Shown: positions 15,771 through 24,746 of the stretch, piece after piece
How positions within the stretch are numbered: the stretch's first letter is position 1
How the letters are laid out: every line of letters starts with the position of its first letter
Assembly (NCBI RefSeq): GCF_046233715.1
Contig: NZ_JBJNRJ010000006.1
Location: 1-64,000, forward strand
DNA from: Trujillonella humicola
GTDB taxonomy: Bacteria; Actinomycetota; Actinomycetes; Mycobacteriales; Geodermatophilaceae
Reading direction: 5' to 3'
DNA: 64,000 bases
Position numbers and translations under genes: made by a program
The notes under the pieces: model-generated
The model's input: the letters and a program-made list of their open reading frames with translations, nothing else
Database searches by the model: none
Told to the model about the DNA's origin: nothing

Positions 15771-16256
15771 ATGCCCGAGCCGCACCTGCGCGCCGCCGAC
15801 GCCGACCGCACGACCGTCGCCGACCTGCTCGGCGAGCACATGGCCGCCGGCCGGCTCACCGTGGCCGAGTACGAGGACCGGCTGGCCCGCACCTACGCCT
15901 CCCGCACCTACGGCGAGCTCGACGAGCTGACCGCCGACCTCCCGCCGCTGCAGCCGGCCCGCGTCCCCGCGCCGGCCGGTCCGGCCCCGGCGCACGGACC
16001 GGTCGGCCGGGGGCACTGCGCGACCGGCGGCTGGGGCTGGGCCGCGTGGGGTGGCAGCCGCGCGGCCGCGTGGGCCAGCTGGCTGTCCACCGCCGTGATC
16101 GTGACGAGCATCTGGCTGATCACCTCGCTGGCCTCCGGGGAGTTCCTCTACCCGTGGCCGATCTGGGTCGTCGGGCCGTGGGGCGCCGTCCTGCTCGCCC
16201 AGACCCTGGCCGAGGGCCGCGGCGACCGCGGGTCCTCCCGCGAGCTCCCGTCCTGA
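15771..16256 (+). CDS. DUF1707 (SHOCT-like) and 2TM domain-containing protein
   Basis: A 161-residue protein. Its N-terminal DUF1707 domain (residues about 5-57) has the signature RAADADRTTVADLLGEHMAAGRLTVAEYEDRLARTYASRTYGEL, where GRLTVAEYEDR is typical. A Pro-rich linker leads to two hydrophobic segments (about 100-119 and 130-147). In actinobacteria these proteins are membrane-associated and of unknown function. ATG at 15771 sits close behind AGACT, so the transcript may be leaderless; earlier in-frame codons run into the tandem repeats. Confidence 0.85.
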   Translation: MPEPHLRAADADRTTVADLLGEHMAAGRLTVAEYEDRLARTYASRTYGELDELTADLPPLQPARVPAPAGPAPAHGPVGRGHCATGGWGWAAWGGSRAAAWASWLSTAVIVTSIWLITSLASGEFLYPWPIWVVGPWGAVLLAQTLAEGRGDRGSSRELPS

Positions 16257-16315
16257 CGGCGACGGCCGGGCGCGCACCGCTGCGGAGCCGGGGGCGGCGT
16301 CCCTAGGCTCCGGCC

Positions 16316-16723
16316 ATGACGGTCGTCGTCGGGTACGTCCCGGGCCCCTCCGGCGAGGCCGCGCTGGGCGCGGCGCTGGGCGAGGCCGACCGCCGCCGGG
16401 AGGCCCTGCTCGTGGTCAACGTCGGCCGGTCGGACGCGGCCGGCGACCCCCGCTTCCTGGACGAGGGCGAGCGCAACCGGCTCGCCGACCGGCTGCTGTT
16501 CGCCGGCGCCGCCTTCGAGATCGAGCAGCTGGTCCGCGGCCGGGAGGCCGCCGACGAGCTGGTGGAGGCCGCCGCGCGGGTGCGGGCCAGCCTGCTGGTC
16601 ATCGGCATGCGCCGGCGCTCCCCCACCGGGAAGCTGCTGTTCGGCAGCCAGGCCCAGCGGATCCTGCTCGACGCCGACTGCCCGGTGCTGGCGGTGAAGG
16701 CGCCGCGTTCCCACGGCGGGTGA
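16316..16723 (+). CDS. Universal stress protein (UspA family), first copy
   Basis: A 135-residue single UspA domain. It starts TVVVGYVPGPSGEAALGAAL, and the nucleotide-binding end pattern is RRRSPTGKLLFGSQAQRILLDADCPVLAVK, equal to the G-2x-G-9x-G(S/T) ATP loop. ATP-binding Usp proteins modulate stress and dormancy responses. The next gene is a close paralogue. The -10-like TAGGCT ends six bases before the ATG, so the mRNA may be leaderless. Confidence 0.9.
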   Translation: MTVVVGYVPGPSGEAALGAALGEADRRREALLVVNVGRSDAAGDPRFLDEGERNRLADRLLFAGAAFEIEQLVRGREAADELVEAAARVRASLLVIGMRRRSPTGKLLFGSQAQRILLDADCPVLAVKAPRSHGG

Positions 16724-16772
16724 GGAGCGGGACGGGCGCCCGGCTCCGGCCGTCGTCCCTATGCTGCGCCGC

Positions 16773-17168
16773 ATGACCGTCGTCGTCGGCTACGTGCCGA
16801 GTGCTGAAGGACGGGCCGCCCTGGCGGCGGCCATCGAGGAGGCGGGCCGCCGCGGCGAGCCCCTCCACCTGGTCAACGTCGGCCGCAGCGACGCGGCCAA
16901 CGACCCCAAGTTCCTCGACGAGGGCGAGGCCGACCGGCTGCGCGCGGAACTGCGCGACTCCGGGCTCGGCTTCGAGGTCGAGCAGCTGGTCCGGGGCCGC
17001 GACGCCGCCGAGGAGATCGTCGACGCCGCCGAGCGGCTGCAGGCGAGCCTGCTGGTCATCGGCATGCGCCGGCGCTCCCCCACCGGGAAGCTGCTGTTCG
17101 GCAGCCAGGCCCAGCGGATCCTGCTCGACGCCGAGTGCCCCGTGCTGGCGGTCAAGGCCCGCGGCTGA
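16773..17168 (+). CDS. Universal stress protein (UspA family), second copy
   Basis: A 131-residue UspA-domain paralogue of the preceding gene. The final 30 residues are nearly identical, including RRRSPTGKLLFGSQAQRILLDAECPVLAVK. The two share DEGE-xxRL and EQLVRGRxAAxE elements, so they arose by tandem duplication and may form heterodimers. ATG at 16773 lies seven bases after TATGCT, mirroring the first copy, which supports leaderless starts; the ATG at 16761 overlaps that box. A glycosylase gene follows after 45 bases. Confidence 0.9.
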   Translation: MTVVVGYVPSAEGRAALAAAIEEAGRRGEPLHLVNVGRSDAANDPKFLDEGEADRLRAELRDSGLGFEVEQLVRGRDAAEEIVDAAERLQASLLVIGMRRRSPTGKLLFGSQAQRILLDAECPVLAVKARG

Positions 17169-17213
17169 GCCCACCGGGCCCGCGGAGGTGGTCCGGTTAC
17201 GGCCGCGCGGTCG

Positions 17214-18095
17214 GTGGAGGTCGGCGACGTCGACCTGGCCGCCACGCTCGGCAGCCTCGCCTGGCTGCCCGGCGACCCGACCCTGCGCTGCACGCCGGGC
17301 CGGTTCGAGCGGGCCACCGTCACGCCCGAGGGGCCCGGCGCCGTCGTGGTGACCTGGCACGACGGCGCCGGGGTGGCCCGGGTCGAGGCGCACGGCGACG
17401 GCGCGGGCCGGCTGCTCGACCGGGCCCCCGGGCTGCTCGGCGTCCTGGACGACGTCACGGGCTTCGACCCCGCCGACCCGCCGCTGCGCGACCTGTGGCG
17501 CCGGCACCGCCGGGAGCGGATCCCCCGCACCGGGACCCTCTGGCACGACCTCGCGTGGCTGATCGTGCAGCAGCGGGTGACCCGGCAGGACGCCGCCGCG
17601 CAGTGGCGGCGGCTGGTGGCAGAGCTCGGCACCGCGGTCCCCGGCCGCCCCGGGCCGACCGCGCCGCCGGCCCCCGGCGTGGTGGCCCGCCTGGACCCCT
17701 CCGCACTGCACCGGCTGGGCATCGAGCGGCGCCGGGCCGACACGCTCGTCGGCGCCGCGCGGGCCTGCCTGCGGCTGCACGACCGGGACACCACCGATCC
17801 CGCCGTCGTCCTGCCACTGCTGCGCGCGGTCCGCGGCGTCGGCCCGTGGACGACGGCCTGCCTGGCGGGGTCGGTGTGGGGCGACGCCGACGCGGTGCCG
17901 CCCGGGGACGCCGGCCTGCCCGGCCGCGTGGCCTGGACGCTGGCCCGGGAGGACCGGGCCGACGACGCCCGGATGCTGGAGCTGCTGGAGCCCTGGCGGC
18001 CGCACCGGCAGCGGGTGGTCCGCCTGGTGCTGCACGCACCGCCGCCGCCGCGCCGGGCACCGAGGGGGCCTCGGCACGACATCCGGAACCGGTGA
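17214..18095 (+). CDS. AlkA-like DNA-3-methyladenine glycosylase (HhH-GPD)
   Basis: A 293-residue HhH-GPD base-excision repair glycosylase that removes alkylated bases. The N-terminal ~100 residues resemble an AlkA_N beta domain. The helical core contains WLIVQQRVTRQDAAAQWRRL (typical QQxSxxxA), then the helix-hairpin-helix LLRAVRGVGPWTTACL and VPPGDAGLPGRVAW with the expected catalytic Asp. GTG start at 17214; GGAGG just upstream falls within a weak ribosome-site context. It may be co-transcribed with the stress-protein pair. Substrate range is unknown. Confidence 0.82.
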   Translation: MEVGDVDLAATLGSLAWLPGDPTLRCTPGRFERATVTPEGPGAVVVTWHDGAGVARVEAHGDGAGRLLDRAPGLLGVLDDVTGFDPADPPLRDLWRRHRRERIPRTGTLWHDLAWLIVQQRVTRQDAAAQWRRLVAELGTAVPGRPGPTAPPAPGVVARLDPSALHRLGIERRRADTLVGAARACLRLHDRDTTDPAVVLPLLRAVRGVGPWTTACLAGSVWGDADAVPPGDAGLPGRVAWTLAREDRADDARMLELLEPWRPHRQRVVRLVLHAPPPPRRAPRGPRHDIRNR

Positions 18096-18171
18096 GGGAC
18101 CCGCCCCGACGGCCGCTCCCCGGGGCCCCCGGCCGCCTGGCAGCGGCCCGGGACCCGTGCGAGATTGGGGC

Positions 18172-18444
18172 ATGGACGTCGTGCTGCTGGTCGTCGCGAC
18201 GTTCCTCCTCGTCAACGTCCTCGCCGGTCTGGTCAGGCTGCTGCGCGGACCCGCCCCCGCCGACCGCATGATCGCCGCGCTGCTCTTCGGGACCACCGGG
18301 GTCGGCCTGCTCGCGGTGCTCGCGGAGGTCGCCGAGGTTCCCGCCCTGCGCGACGTCGCCCTGGTCCTGGGGCTGCTCGCCTGCGTGCTGGCGGCCGCGT
18401 TCACCAGCCGGCCCCGCCGATCGGCTCCGGACCGGTCGCCGTGA
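18172..18444 (+). CDS. mnhF: Mrp/Mnh cation/proton antiporter subunit F
   Basis: A 90-residue membrane protein with three hydrophobic helices, at about residues 3-22, 35-53 and 62-78. It carries the MrpF/PhaF signature RGPAPADRMIAALLFGTTGV after helix 1. Small subunit F is required for assembly of the hetero-oligomeric Mrp complex, which exchanges Na+ or K+ for protons. It is the first gene of a rightward operon; ATG at 18172 is used. The GTG start of subunit G overlaps its stop. Confidence 0.88.
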   Translation: MDVVLLVVATFLLVNVLAGLVRLLRGPAPADRMIAALLFGTTGVGLLAVLAEVAEVPALRDVALVLGLLACVLAAAFTSRPRRSAPDRSP

Positions 18445-18722
18445 CCGACGCCGTGGCCGTGCTCCTGCTGACCGCGGGGGCCCTGTTCTTCACCGCGGGC
18501 ACGGTGGGCATCCTCCGCTTCCCCGACACGGCCTCCCGGCTGCACGCGCTCACCAAGGCCGACAACGTCGGGCTCGGTCTGCTGCTCGCCGGCCTGGCCG
18601 TGCTGGCCGGGCCGGCGGTCGCCCCGAAGCTGGGGCTGATCTGGCTGCTCGTGCTGCTCTCCTCCACGACCACCGCCCAACTGCTCGCCGCCCGTGAGGC
18701 GGGCCTGGAGGAGCGCAGGTGA
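18441..18722 (+). CDS. mnhG: Mrp/Mnh cation/proton antiporter subunit G
   Basis: A 93-residue membrane protein of the MnhG/PhaG family with three helices (about 3-24, 42-61, 66-85). The family motif RFPDTASRLHALTKADNVGLGLLL lies between helices 1 and 2 (R-FPD-xxxRLHAxTKA). GTG at 18441 overlaps the subunit F stop (GTGA), and its own stop overlaps the next GTG, so the genes are translationally coupled. It is a structural subunit of the antiporter complex. Confidence 0.9.
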   Translation: MTDAVAVLLLTAGALFFTAGTVGILRFPDTASRLHALTKADNVGLGLLLAGLAVLAGPAVAPKLGLIWLLVLLSSTTTAQLLAAREAGLEERR

Positions 18723-19678
18723 CCGGCTGGGCAACCTGGCTGGTCGACGGCGTGCTGGTCACCGGCATCGTCGGCGTGGCCGCCCTCGCCCTCACGGTGC
18801 GCGACCGCGTCAGCGCGGTGGCGCTCTTCGTCGTGTTCGGGCTGCTGGTCTCGGCGGGGTACGCCCGCCTGGCGGCGCCCGACATCGCGCTGGCCGAGGC
18901 GGCCATCGGCGCCGCGGTCACGGGGGCCCTCCTGCTCGAGGCCGCCCGCCCCCGGACCGCCCCGGACGCGACCCGCCCGCCGATGCCCCGCTCCCGTGCC
19001 TGGACCGCCGGCATCGTGGTCGCCGCGACCGGCACCGCGGTCCTGCTGGCCGCCACCGCCGTCCAGCTGCTCGACCGCCCGGCCGGCCGGGGCCTGCTCG
19101 ACGTCGTCGCCGAGGGCATCCCCGACAGCGGGGTGGCCCATCCCGTGACCGCCGTCCTGCTGGCGTTCCGCGCCTACGACACGCTGCTCGAGGTCGTCGT
19201 CCTGCTCGTCGCCGCGCTGGTGGCCCTCGCCCTGCTGCCGGGGCGGGACCTCGCCGCGGTGCCGCCTCCGGCCCCGCCGCCCGCCCCGCTGCCCTTCCTC
19301 GTGCGCGTCCTCGTGCCCGTGGGCGTCGTGGTCGCCGGCTGGCTGGTGTTCGTCGGCTCCTACGAGCCCGGCGGCGCCTTCCAGGGCGGGACCGTGCTCG
19401 CCGGCATCCTGGTGCTGCTGTGGCTGTCCGGCCGCCGGCCGGCGGTGCTGCGCGGAGCGGTCCTGCGCTGGGGCCTGGCGATCGGGACCGTCCTGTTCCT
19501 CGGGGTGGGCATCGCGACACTCGTGCTCGGCGGGGGCCTGCTCGACTACGGGCCCGCGGCGACGGGGCTCATCATCGCGATCGAGGTGGCCATCGCCGGT
19601 TCGGTGGGCGTGACCCTGGCGGCGCTGTACCTCGCGGAGGAGCCGGTCCCCGACCGGGAGCCCGGGGAGGGCCGGTGA
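18719..19678 (+). CDS. mnhB: MbhD (DUF4040)-MnhB fusion subunit of the Mrp antiporter
   Basis: A 319-residue membrane protein joining two parts. Residues 1-80 match the DUF4040/MbhD domain (VRDRVSAVALFVVFGLLVSAGYARLAAPDIALAEAAIG). A connecting helical stretch of the MbhE type (residues about 97-175) follows, and residues about 195-310 form an MnhB domain (VFVGSYEPGGAFQGGTVLAGILVLLWL). In canonical Mrp these first elements form the tail of the large MrpA subunit; here they are fused to MnhB instead. It overlaps both neighbours by four bases. Confidence 0.85.
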   Translation: MTGWATWLVDGVLVTGIVGVAALALTVRDRVSAVALFVVFGLLVSAGYARLAAPDIALAEAAIGAAVTGALLLEAARPRTAPDATRPPMPRSRAWTAGIVVAATGTAVLLAATAVQLLDRPAGRGLLDVVAEGIPDSGVAHPVTAVLLAFRAYDTLLEVVVLLVAALVALALLPGRDLAAVPPPAPPPAPLPFLVRVLVPVGVVVAGWLVFVGSYEPGGAFQGGTVLAGILVLLWLSGRRPAVLRGAVLRWGLAIGTVLFLGVGIATLVLGGGLLDYGPAATGLIIAIEVAIAGSVGVTLAALYLAEEPVPDREPGEGR

Positions 19679-20001
19679 CCCGCGACGCGCTCTTCCTCGG
19701 CGCCGGGATCGCGGTGGTGGTCCTCGGCCTGATCGGCATGGCGGCCACGCAGGACCTCGTGCGCCGCGTGCTCGCCCTCAACGTCACCGGGACCGGCGTG
19801 TTCCTCGTCCTGGCCACGGCCGCCTGGCGCAGCCGGCCGGAGGCTCCGGACCCGGTGCCGCACGCGCTCGTGCTCACCGGGATCGTCGTCGCGGTCAGCG
19901 TGACCGCGGTCGCCCTCGCCCTCGCCCGCCGGGTCGAGGCGCTGGACGCCGAGGAGCAGGCGGGCACCGGCCCCGACGACGACGGCGGGGCGGCCGGATG
20001 A
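19675..20001 (+). CDS. mnhC: Mrp/Mnh antiporter subunit C (NuoK-like)
   Basis: A 108-residue NuoK-like membrane subunit with three helices at about residues 5-24, 31-49 and 64-85. The family pattern GLIGMAATQDLVRRVLALNVTGTGVFL matches MnhC/MrpC (hlIGl-xxxNLvkkiiGLnil). It has no acidic residue comparable to NuoK Glu36 in helix 2, as in other MrpC proteins. GTG start at 19675 overlaps the mnhB stop. A charged tail of about 20 residues ends the protein. Confidence 0.88.
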   Translation: MTRDALFLGAGIAVVVLGLIGMAATQDLVRRVLALNVTGTGVFLVLATAAWRSRPEAPDPVPHALVLTGIVVAVSVTAVALALARRVEALDAEEQAGTGPDDDGGAAG

Positions 20002-21493
20002 GCTCGCTCAGCGCGGTCGTCGCGACACCGCTCGCCGGCGTGGTCGTCCTGGCGCTCCTCCGCCGGAACCCCGTGGTGGCCCGGCTGGTGGCGGTGACCA
20101 CGGCCCTCGCCACCGCCGCCGCCGTCGTCCCGGTCGTCGCCGGTGTCGTCCGCGAGGGGAGCCGCAGCGAGGTCCTCGGGGGCTGGCCCGCGCCGCTCGG
20201 TGTCCCGCTCGTGGCCGACGGCCTGTCGGCCGCCCTGCTGGCCATGACGGCGCTGGTCGGGCTGGCCGTCACGGCCTTCGCGGTCGGGGAGCGCCGGGAG
20301 GACGCCTTCTGGCCGCTGTGGCTGGCCGCGTGGGCGGCCCTGAACGCCCTCTACGTGTCCGGGGACGCCTTCAACGTCTACGTCGCCCTCGAGGTGCTCG
20401 GCCTGGCCGCGGTCGGTCTCGTCGCCCTCGCCGGCGGCGAGGCCCTGCGCGCGGCGCTGCGCTACCTCTTCGTGGCCGTCCTCGGTTCCCTGGCCTACCT
20501 GCTGGCCGTGGCCCTGCTCTACGCCGATCGCGGTGGGCTGGAGCTGGCCCTGCTGGCGCGGACGCCGGGGGAGCCGCTGGTCAGCGCGGTGGCGCTCGGC
20601 CTGATCACGGTCGGCATGATGCTGAAGACCGCCCTGCTGCCGCTGCACGGCTGGCTGCCCCCGGCCCACGGGGGAGCCCCCGCCCCGGTGAGCCCCATCC
20701 TCTCCGCCCTCGTGGTCAAGGGTTCCTTCTACGTCCTCGTGCGGATGTGGCTCACCGTGCTGCCCGACGCGGCCACGCCGCGGGCCGCGCCCTGCTCGGC
20801 GCGCTCGGCGGCACCGCTGCGCTGTGGGGTGCGTGGATGGCACTGCGCCAGCACCGGCTCAAGCTCGTCGTCGCCTACTCGACGGTCGCGCAGGTCGGTT
20901 ACCTGTTCCTGATCTTCCCCCTCGTCCCGACCGACGGCTCGGCCCCGGAGGCCGCCGTCCGGGCCGGCTGGACCGGCGTCCTCACCCTGGCACTGGCCCA
21001 CGGGGTGGCCAAGGGCGCCATGTTCCTGGCCGCCGGTGCCCTGGCGGCCGGGCACGGCACCGACCGCCTCGACGGACTTCGCGGCGCCGGCGCCCGTCAG
21101 CCGCTCAGCGTGGCCGCCTTCGCGCTGGCCGGCATCAGCCTCGCCGGCCTGCCACCGAGCCTCGGCTTCACGGGCAAGTTCCTGGTCCTGCAGTCCAGCA
21201 CCGGCTCCGGCCAGTGGTGGTGGGCGATCCCGCTGGTCGGCGGCGGCCTGCTCGCCGCTGCGTACGTCGCCCGCGTGGTGCGCGTGACCATCGGTGGCGC
21301 GGGCTCGGAGGGGACGGACCCGGTAGCCGCAGGTCCCCGGACGACGGCGCTCGGTGGCGTCGTCGTGCCGCGGTACCGGGAGGTGCCCGCCCTCGTGCTG
21401 GCCGTGCTGGCCATCGCCCTCGGCCTGGTCGGCACCACGGTCACCGACCTCGTGGAGCCGGCGCTCCCGGTACCGGCGGGAGCGGTGCCGTGA
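19998..21493 (+). pseudogene. mnhD: Mrp/Mnh antiporter subunit D, frameshifted
   Basis: This should encode an ND2/ND4-like antiporter subunit of about 498 residues, but no single frame covers it. From ATG 19998 the sequence is good to about 20778: Glu132 in YVALEVLGL, Lys in GMMLKTALLPLHGWLPPAH, then SALVVKGSFYVLVRM. It then turns into low-complexity Ser/Arg until a stop at 20912. Homology resumes in the next frame from about 20791 (LLGALGGTAALWGAWMALR) to the stop at 21493, which overlaps the next start. One base is missing in a GC-only run. Either sequence error or a real mutation; if real, the complex lacks one antiporter subunit. Confidence 0.82.
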
Positions 21494-23019
21494 CGGGTCT
21501 CGTGCCGCTCGTGCTGCTCGCCACCTCGCTGGTCACCGCGGCCCTGATCTTCCCGATGCGCGAGGAACAGCGCCGCGCCCGGTCCGTGCTCAACCTCACC
21601 GGAGCGACCGCGAAGCTGGTGGTGATCGCGGCCGTGGCGGGTCCGGTGCTCGCCGGGGAGCGCTTCACCTGGTCCTCGCCCCTGCTGCCCGGGGTCGACC
21701 TCCTGCTGCGCATCGACGAGCTGTCGCTGCTGTTCCTCACGCTGTCGGCGCTGCTGTGGCTGGTCACCACCGTCTACGCCATCGGCTACCTGGAGGACTC
21801 CCCGCACCGCAGCCGCTTCTTCGGCTTCTTCAGCCTGTGCGTGACGAGCACCGTCGGCATCGCCCTGGCGGGCAACCTCGTGACCTTCCTGATCTTCTAC
21901 GAGCTGCTCACCCTCGTCACCTACCCGCTCGTGGCCCACCGGGGGACGCCGGAGGCCCTGGCGGGTGCGCGGACCTACCTGCGCTACACGCTCGGCGGCG
22001 GGGCGGTGCTGCTCGTCGGCGTGGCCTGGCTGACGTCGCTGGCGGGCTCGGCCTCGTTCGCCCCCGGCGGCGCCGCCGAGGTGGCGGCCCTGGTCGCCGA
22101 GCGCCCGGCGACGATGACGGCGCTGTTCGCCGTCCTCGTCGCGGGGCTGTCGGTCAAGGCCGCCGTGGTTCCGCTGCACGGCTGGCTGCCGCGCGCCATG
22201 GTGGCGCCGGCCCCCGTCAGCGCGCTGCTGCACGCGGTCGCGGTCGTCAAGGCGGGCGCCTTCGGCATGGTGCGGCTGATCTACGACGTCTACGGGATCG
22301 AGGTGGCGGCCGGCCTCGGCGTGCTGACCCCGCTGGCCGCCCTCGCCGCCGTCACGATCCTCTACGGCTCGGTCCGGGCCCTCACCCAGGACGACCTGAA
22401 GAAGCGGCTGGCCTACTCCACCGTCAGCCAGATGTCCTACATCGTGCTGGGGCTGTCGCTCGTGGGCGTCTACTCCACCACCGCGGCCGTGGCCCACCTC
22501 GTGCACCAGGGCCTGATGAAGATCACGCTCTTCTTCTGCGCCGGGGCGATCGCCGAGACGCTGCACCTGCACAAGGTCAGCGAGCTCCGCGGCGTGGGAC
22601 GGCGGATGCCGCTGACCATGACCGCCTTCACGATCGGCGCCCTCGGCATGATGGGCGCACCTCCCGTGGCCGGCTACGTCACCAAGGTCTACCTCGGCCT
22701 CGGCGGGCTCGAGGCGGGGCACTGGTGGGTCCTCGCGGTGCTCGCGGCGAGCACGCTGCTCAACGCCGCCTACTTCCTGCCGATCCTCCTCACCGCCTGG
22801 TTCCGCGCCCCGGAGCCGCCGGCCGCGACCGCAGCACCCCCGGACCCGCCCGGGCCCGCGCGCCCCGGCCCGGGCTCCCGGCGGCTCGAGGGGTCGGCGA
22901 TGCTGATCCTGCCCAGCGCCGCCACGGCCCTGCTGGCCCTGGGTGCCGGGCTGCTCGCCGGTGCCGACCAGAGCCCCCTCGGGGTGGCGACCCGGATCGC
23001 CGAGCAGGGGTACCCGTGA
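21490..23019 (+). CDS. Proton-conducting antiporter-like membrane subunit (MnhA/D type)
   Basis: A 509-residue polytopic protein of the NuoL/M/N-MrpA/D family that should move H+ and perhaps a cation. Key residues of active subunits are present: Glu138 in FLIFYELLTLVTYPLV, Lys in GLSVKAAVVPLHGWLPRAM, VAVVKAGAFGMVRL, and LKKRLAYSTVSQMSY. GTG at 21490 overlaps the mnhD stop; its end overlaps the next GTG. It is far shorter than canonical MrpA (about 800 residues) and lacks the MbhD/E tail, which is fused to mnhB here. A Pro-rich loop sits near residue 440. Confidence 0.88.
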   Translation: MTGLVPLVLLATSLVTAALIFPMREEQRRARSVLNLTGATAKLVVIAAVAGPVLAGERFTWSSPLLPGVDLLLRIDELSLLFLTLSALLWLVTTVYAIGYLEDSPHRSRFFGFFSLCVTSTVGIALAGNLVTFLIFYELLTLVTYPLVAHRGTPEALAGARTYLRYTLGGGAVLLVGVAWLTSLAGSASFAPGGAAEVAALVAERPATMTALFAVLVAGLSVKAAVVPLHGWLPRAMVAPAPVSALLHAVAVVKAGAFGMVRLIYDVYGIEVAAGLGVLTPLAALAAVTILYGSVRALTQDDLKKRLAYSTVSQMSYIVLGLSLVGVYSTTAAVAHLVHQGLMKITLFFCAGAIAETLHLHKVSELRGVGRRMPLTMTAFTIGALGMMGAPPVAGYVTKVYLGLGGLEAGHWWVLAVLAASTLLNAAYFLPILLTAWFRAPEPPAATAAPPDPPGPARPGPGSRRLEGSAMLILPSAATALLALGAGLLAGADQSPLGVATRIAEQGYP

Positions 23020-24746
23020 CCGGTCTCTGGGCGGCTGCCCTGCTCGCGCCGCTGCTGCTGGCGGCGGCGGCCACCGCCGCACCCCTGCGGGGCGCCGTCG
23101 TGGCGCTGGCCCCGGTGGCGTGCCTGCCGGCCCTGGTCCTCGCCGCGCTCGGCGAGCGGGCCGGCGGGGTGGACCTGCCCTGGCTGCTGCTCGGCACCCG
23201 CCTGGAGGTCGACGCCGTCGGTCGCCCGTTGCTGCTGCTCACCGCGCTGCTGTACTGCGTGGCGCTCGCCGCCGGCCGGGTGGAACGCGCCGCCGATCCC
23301 CGGAGGGCCGGCTTCACCGGGATCTTCCTGCTCGCCTACACCGGCAACGTCGCCCTCCTGGTGGCGGCCGACGCGATCACCTTCTACGTCGGGTTCACCG
23401 TCATGTCCCTCGCCGCCTGGGGGCTGGTGGCGCACACGCGGACGTCCGCGGCACTGCGCGCCGGGCGGGTGTACGTCGGTCTCGCGGTCCTGGGCGAGGT
23501 GCTGCTCCTCGCCGGGCTGGTCGCGGCCATGGCCGCGGCGGGCACCCCGCCGACGGGGACGCTGCTGGCGGACCTGCCCGGGGCCGTGGCCGCCGCACCG
23601 GGGCGCGAGGTGATCGTGGTGCTCCTGGTGGCCGGCCTCGGGGTGAAGGTGGGGCTGGTGCCGCTGCACGCCTGGCTGCCCCTGGCCCACCCGGCGGCAC
23701 CGGCACCGGCCAGCGCGGTCCTGTCGGGCGCCATGGTCAAGGCCGGGCTGGTCGGCTGGCTGCGGCTGCTCCCGCTCGGGGAGGCGGCGCTCCCCTTCCT
23801 CGGGGGTCTGCTGGTCGGCCTCGGGGTCGCGGGGATCTTCCTCGGCGTCGCCGCCGGTCTCCTGCAGGACGACCCCAAGGTGCAGCTGGCGTACTCGACC
23901 GTGAGCCAGATGGGCTTCATCGCGGTCGCCGTCGGGATCGGGCTGCGGGAGCCCGCGCTCGCCGGGACGGCGATCTCCGTGGCCGCCGTGTACGCCGTCG
24001 CGCACGGCCTGGCCAAGGGGGCGCTGTTCCTCGCGGTGCCGGTGTGGCACTCCGCCGCCTCCCCCGCCCGCCGGCGGCTGACGCTGGCCGGGGTGGCGGT
24101 CGCCGCCCTCGCCCTCGCCGGGCTGGCGCCGCTCGGCGGCTTCGTGGCCAAGTACGGCCTCAAGGAGCTCGCGGACGCCGCCGGGCTCCCCGTGCTGCTG
24201 CTCGCCGCCGGTGCGGTCGGGACGACGCTGCTGATGGCCCGGTTCGCCGTGACCCTGGCCGGGGCACCGGTCGACGCGCCCCGGCCGGCAGGCGTCGTGG
24301 AGGCGGGCTGGGTGCTGCTGCTGGTGGCAGGCCCGGCGCTGACCTGGCTCGTCGGCACCGGCCTGGCGGACGCGCCCGTCCCCGGGGGGCTCGACGCCTC
24401 GACGTGGGACGCGACCTGGCCGGTGCTCCTCGGGGCGGGCCTCGCCGGCGCGGCGGCCACCCGGACCCGGCTCGCCGGCGAGCGGTCTCCCCGCGGGCGT
24501 CCCGGCCCCCGGCTGCCGGCCGGGGACGTGGTCGTCGTGCTGGAGCCGGCCACCGTCGGGACGCTGCGGGGGCTGGACGCCGCCGGGCGGCTGCCCGGTG
24601 CCGCGGTGGCGGCGGCAGCCGCCCGTACCCGGGGCGCGGCGCCCTCCCTGCAGGTCTGGGGCGACCGGCTGGCGCTGCCGGCCTGGCGGTACCTGGGGCC
24701 GCTCAGCCTGGCCACCCTCGTGCTGCTGGTGGCGTTGCTGTGGTGA
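23016..24746 (+). CDS. Third antiporter-like membrane subunit, lacking the TM5 glutamate
   Basis: A 576-residue NuoL/M/N-like membrane protein. The TM7 lysine motif is present (GVKVGLVPLHAWLPLAHPAAPAPASAV), as are AMVKAGLVGWLRLLP and VQLAYSTVSQMGF. At the position of the conserved TM5 Glu (FYELL in the preceding subunit) this protein reads GFTVM, with Thr128, so the proton half-channel may be altered. The C-terminal ~100 residues are charged, then return to one final helix. GTG 23016 overlaps the previous stop and its own stop overlaps the mnhE start. Confidence 0.87.
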   Translation: MTGLWAAALLAPLLLAAAATAAPLRGAVVALAPVACLPALVLAALGERAGGVDLPWLLLGTRLEVDAVGRPLLLLTALLYCVALAAGRVERAADPRRAGFTGIFLLAYTGNVALLVAADAITFYVGFTVMSLAAWGLVAHTRTSAALRAGRVYVGLAVLGEVLLLAGLVAAMAAAGTPPTGTLLADLPGAVAAAPGREVIVVLLVAGLGVKVGLVPLHAWLPLAHPAAPAPASAVLSGAMVKAGLVGWLRLLPLGEAALPFLGGLLVGLGVAGIFLGVAAGLLQDDPKVQLAYSTVSQMGFIAVAVGIGLREPALAGTAISVAAVYAVAHGLAKGALFLAVPVWHSAASPARRRLTLAGVAVAALALAGLAPLGGFVAKYGLKELADAAGLPVLLLAAGAVGTTLLMARFAVTLAGAPVDAPRPAGVVEAGWVLLLVAGPALTWLVGTGLADAPVPGGLDASTWDATWPVLLGAGLAGAAATRTRLAGERSPRGRPGPRLPAGDVVVVLEPATVGTLRGLDAAGRLPGAAVAAAAARTRGAAPSLQVWGDRLALPAWRYLGPLSLATLVLLVALLW

